This document shows positions 62,999 to 64,000 of a stretch of 64,000 bases of DNA, piece by piece (the stretch's first letter is position 1; the number at the start of each line of letters is the position of its first letter). A model generated the notes under the pieces. It was given only the letters and a program-made list of their open reading frames with translations, was not told the origin of the DNA and did not search any database. This stretch comes from Bacteroidota bacterium (lineage in GTDB: Bacteria; Bacteroidota; Ignavibacteria; Palsa-1295). The stretch lies in assembly GCA_018266755.1 (NCBI GenBank), contig JAFDZW010000005.1, positions 1,749,143-1,813,142 of the forward strand, read 5' to 3'. The position numbers and the translations under genes are program-made.

Positions 62999-64000
62999 AT
63001 GTTCTTGCATCTCATTGGCGCACTCTTTGCAATGTCCCTGCGGCCGGCAACCACGGCTGCACAGCCGTGGTCATACACATCAACACCAACCGAGTACCAG
63101 AATACCGTGCAGTACGAGGTTGATGACGATGCAGCATTTAATACGTCGACTGACCCACGAGTCAATTTGACGATGAACTGTCTCGCAGCCAACGGCTACG
63201 GACAATGGACGATGACGACGAATGTTGGCAGCAATGCGAACATCTCGGGGCACGATTGGAATGCGAGCCCCGCGGGAAGTTTCACGAATGGTCAAAGCGG
63301 ATGGTTCTTGCTCGGCAATACGTTGGCAAAACCTGCATGGAATGCCTCCAGCGGCGCTCCCGATTGCCAGCCGCCCGGAGTCGTGAGTGGCGGTTCGTTC
63401 TCGGGTACTTTGGGAAGTCCGAAGGCAACGGCCAACCTTAATGGTGCGGTTCGGTATGTCTGGCCAGCCAGCGATAATTTGAGCTTCATTGTGCAGGGGC
63501 TCAGCGACATACGCACGGCCGGAGGTGGACACTCCCCAGAAGTCGATATTACCGTTGCTACTCTGCCGGTACCTGTGTCAACTCGCCAGATTGTCAAGAA
63601 CGGAATCTATTCCTATCCAAATGCAACTGTTCAAGATCATGCCGTTCCTACACCGCTAAACCATACAATTGACAACACGGAGGCAGACTCGCGAGACGAG
63701 TTCGATATTGCTTGCGACGTCTATCACCTCTATATCGTGTGGTCATCCAAGACGAATACGGCGATCGGAGTAACCGAGGAGGTTTGGGCTACTGTGATCG
63801 ACATGGTCGACGGTACCCAAGTGAGCGGTTTCCCGATCAAAGTCTCGACAACGGGTTCCTCGGGAATGCGCCCCACGGTCGCCTGTGATCCCCGCAATTT
63901 CGGGGGTACTCCGAAATTCGACGTCGCATATATCGACAATAGCTCGAACGCCGTCGTCTTGCAGGAGTTTTCCGGCACGACCGTTGTGACCGGGCACTCG
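62999..64000 (+). CDS. Large secreted protein, N-terminal part (runs off the window)
   Basis: The frame is open from 62957 to the window end; the only ATG near the start is 62999. The first 22 residues (FLHLIGALFAMSL, then TTAAQ) look like the core and cleavage site of a signal peptide but lack the basic n-region; no ribosome site precedes ATG 62999. If the AC tract is read with one unit fewer, the start moves to ATG 62913 and gives an Arg-rich n-region (QSRVVTRNVPRPQHTHKLSR). The mature part is Asn/Ser/Gly-rich and beta-like (GQWTMTTNVGSNANISGHDW, IACDVYHLYIVWSSKTNTAI). Likely another surface or T9SS-type protein; family not recognised. Confidence 0.65.
   Translation, partial: MFLHLIGALFAMSLRPATTAAQPWSYTSTPTEYQNTVQYEVDDDAAFNTSTDPRVNLTMNCLAANGYGQWTMTTNVGSNANISGHDWNASPAGSFTNGQSGWFLLGNTLAKPAWNASSGAPDCQPPGVVSGGSFSGTLGSPKATANLNGAVRYVWPASDNLSFIVQGLSDIRTAGGGHSPEVDITVATLPVPVSTRQIVKNGIYSYPNATVQDHAVPTPLNHTIDNTEADSRDEFDIACDVYHLYIVWSSKTNTAIGVTEEVWATVIDMVDGTQVSGFPIKVSTTGSSGMRPTVACDPRNFGGTPKFDVAYIDNSSNAVVLQEFSGTTVVTGHS

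Overview
The window looks like a chromosomal segment from a moderately GC-rich, Gram-negative member of the Bacteroidota/Chlorobi (FCB) group, most plausibly a Kapabacteria- or Ignavibacteria-like lineage. This is an inference from four things. A secreted protein carries a type IX secretion (T9SS) C-terminal sorting domain (3364-7356). Several promoter candidates match the Bacteroidota pattern TTG-N20-TAnnTTTG (18283-18314, 27255-27286, 62788-62818). There are outer-membrane genes (lpxD, two Skp/OmpH genes, OmpA-like proteins). The MurE ligase has the DNPR motif of meso-diaminopimelate peptidoglycan. No rRNA, tRNA, CRISPR array, prophage or complete insertion sequence was seen.

Layout. 1-3135: ECF sigma factor (5' end outside the window), membrane anti-sigma factor and an OmpA-like protein. 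3364-7356: giant T9SS cargo. 7402-13230: tightly packed metabolic run (glycosylasparaginase-like hydrolase, SDR, CMD-family protein, beta-propeller lipoprotein, proline dehydrogenase, DUF2203 protein, diheme cytochrome c). 13378-18198 (minus): crotonase, lpxD, two Skp-like chaperones and cysS. 18427-25054: small lipoproteins, an MFS exporter, a second OmpA-like protein, a TolB-like lipoprotein, and a second sigma/anti-sigma pair. 25055-25837: repeat-rich and gene-free. 25838-27119: cytochrome oxidase subunits III and IV, plus a possible 42-residue membrane protein. 27465-48084: complete division and cell-wall (dcw) cluster in the order mraZ, rsmH, ftsL, ftsI, murE, murF, mraY, murD, ftsW, murG, a PH-like membrane gene, murC, a DUF429 gene, murB, ftsQ, ftsA, ftsZ. 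48663-53231 (minus): secreted fibre-like protein, lipoprotein, a fused anti-sigma/beta-barrel protein and its sigma factor. 53416-59540 (minus): murQ, mnmG, mnmE, yidC. 59744-64000: uppP, a macro-domain protein, a secreted family often mislabelled asparagine synthetase B, and the start of a large secreted protein.

How the genes fit together. The dcw cluster makes lipid II from UDP-MurNAc and assembles the divisome. A promoter plus paired TGGGA boxes in front of mraZ suggest MraZ autoregulation. uppP recycles the lipid carrier, murQ recycles MurNAc, and yidC inserts membrane proteins. Three separate sigma/anti-sigma modules each lie beside an envelope protein. In the third, the anti-sigma domain and an outer-membrane barrel are one polypeptide, resembling the dual membrane-spanning anti-sigma (Dma) proteins of Bacteroides. 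Two perfect TTCCACGTGGAA palindromes flank mnmG and resemble parS, suggesting that the yidC-mnmE-mnmG side lies near the chromosome origin. Intergenic spaces carry dispersed palindromes of the GTCATTCTGAGC type. The most unusual signals are the sigma/anti-sigma/barrel fusion, the parS-like pair, an (AC)6 tract that decides the reading frame of the last gene, and two uncharacterised genes inside the dcw cluster.
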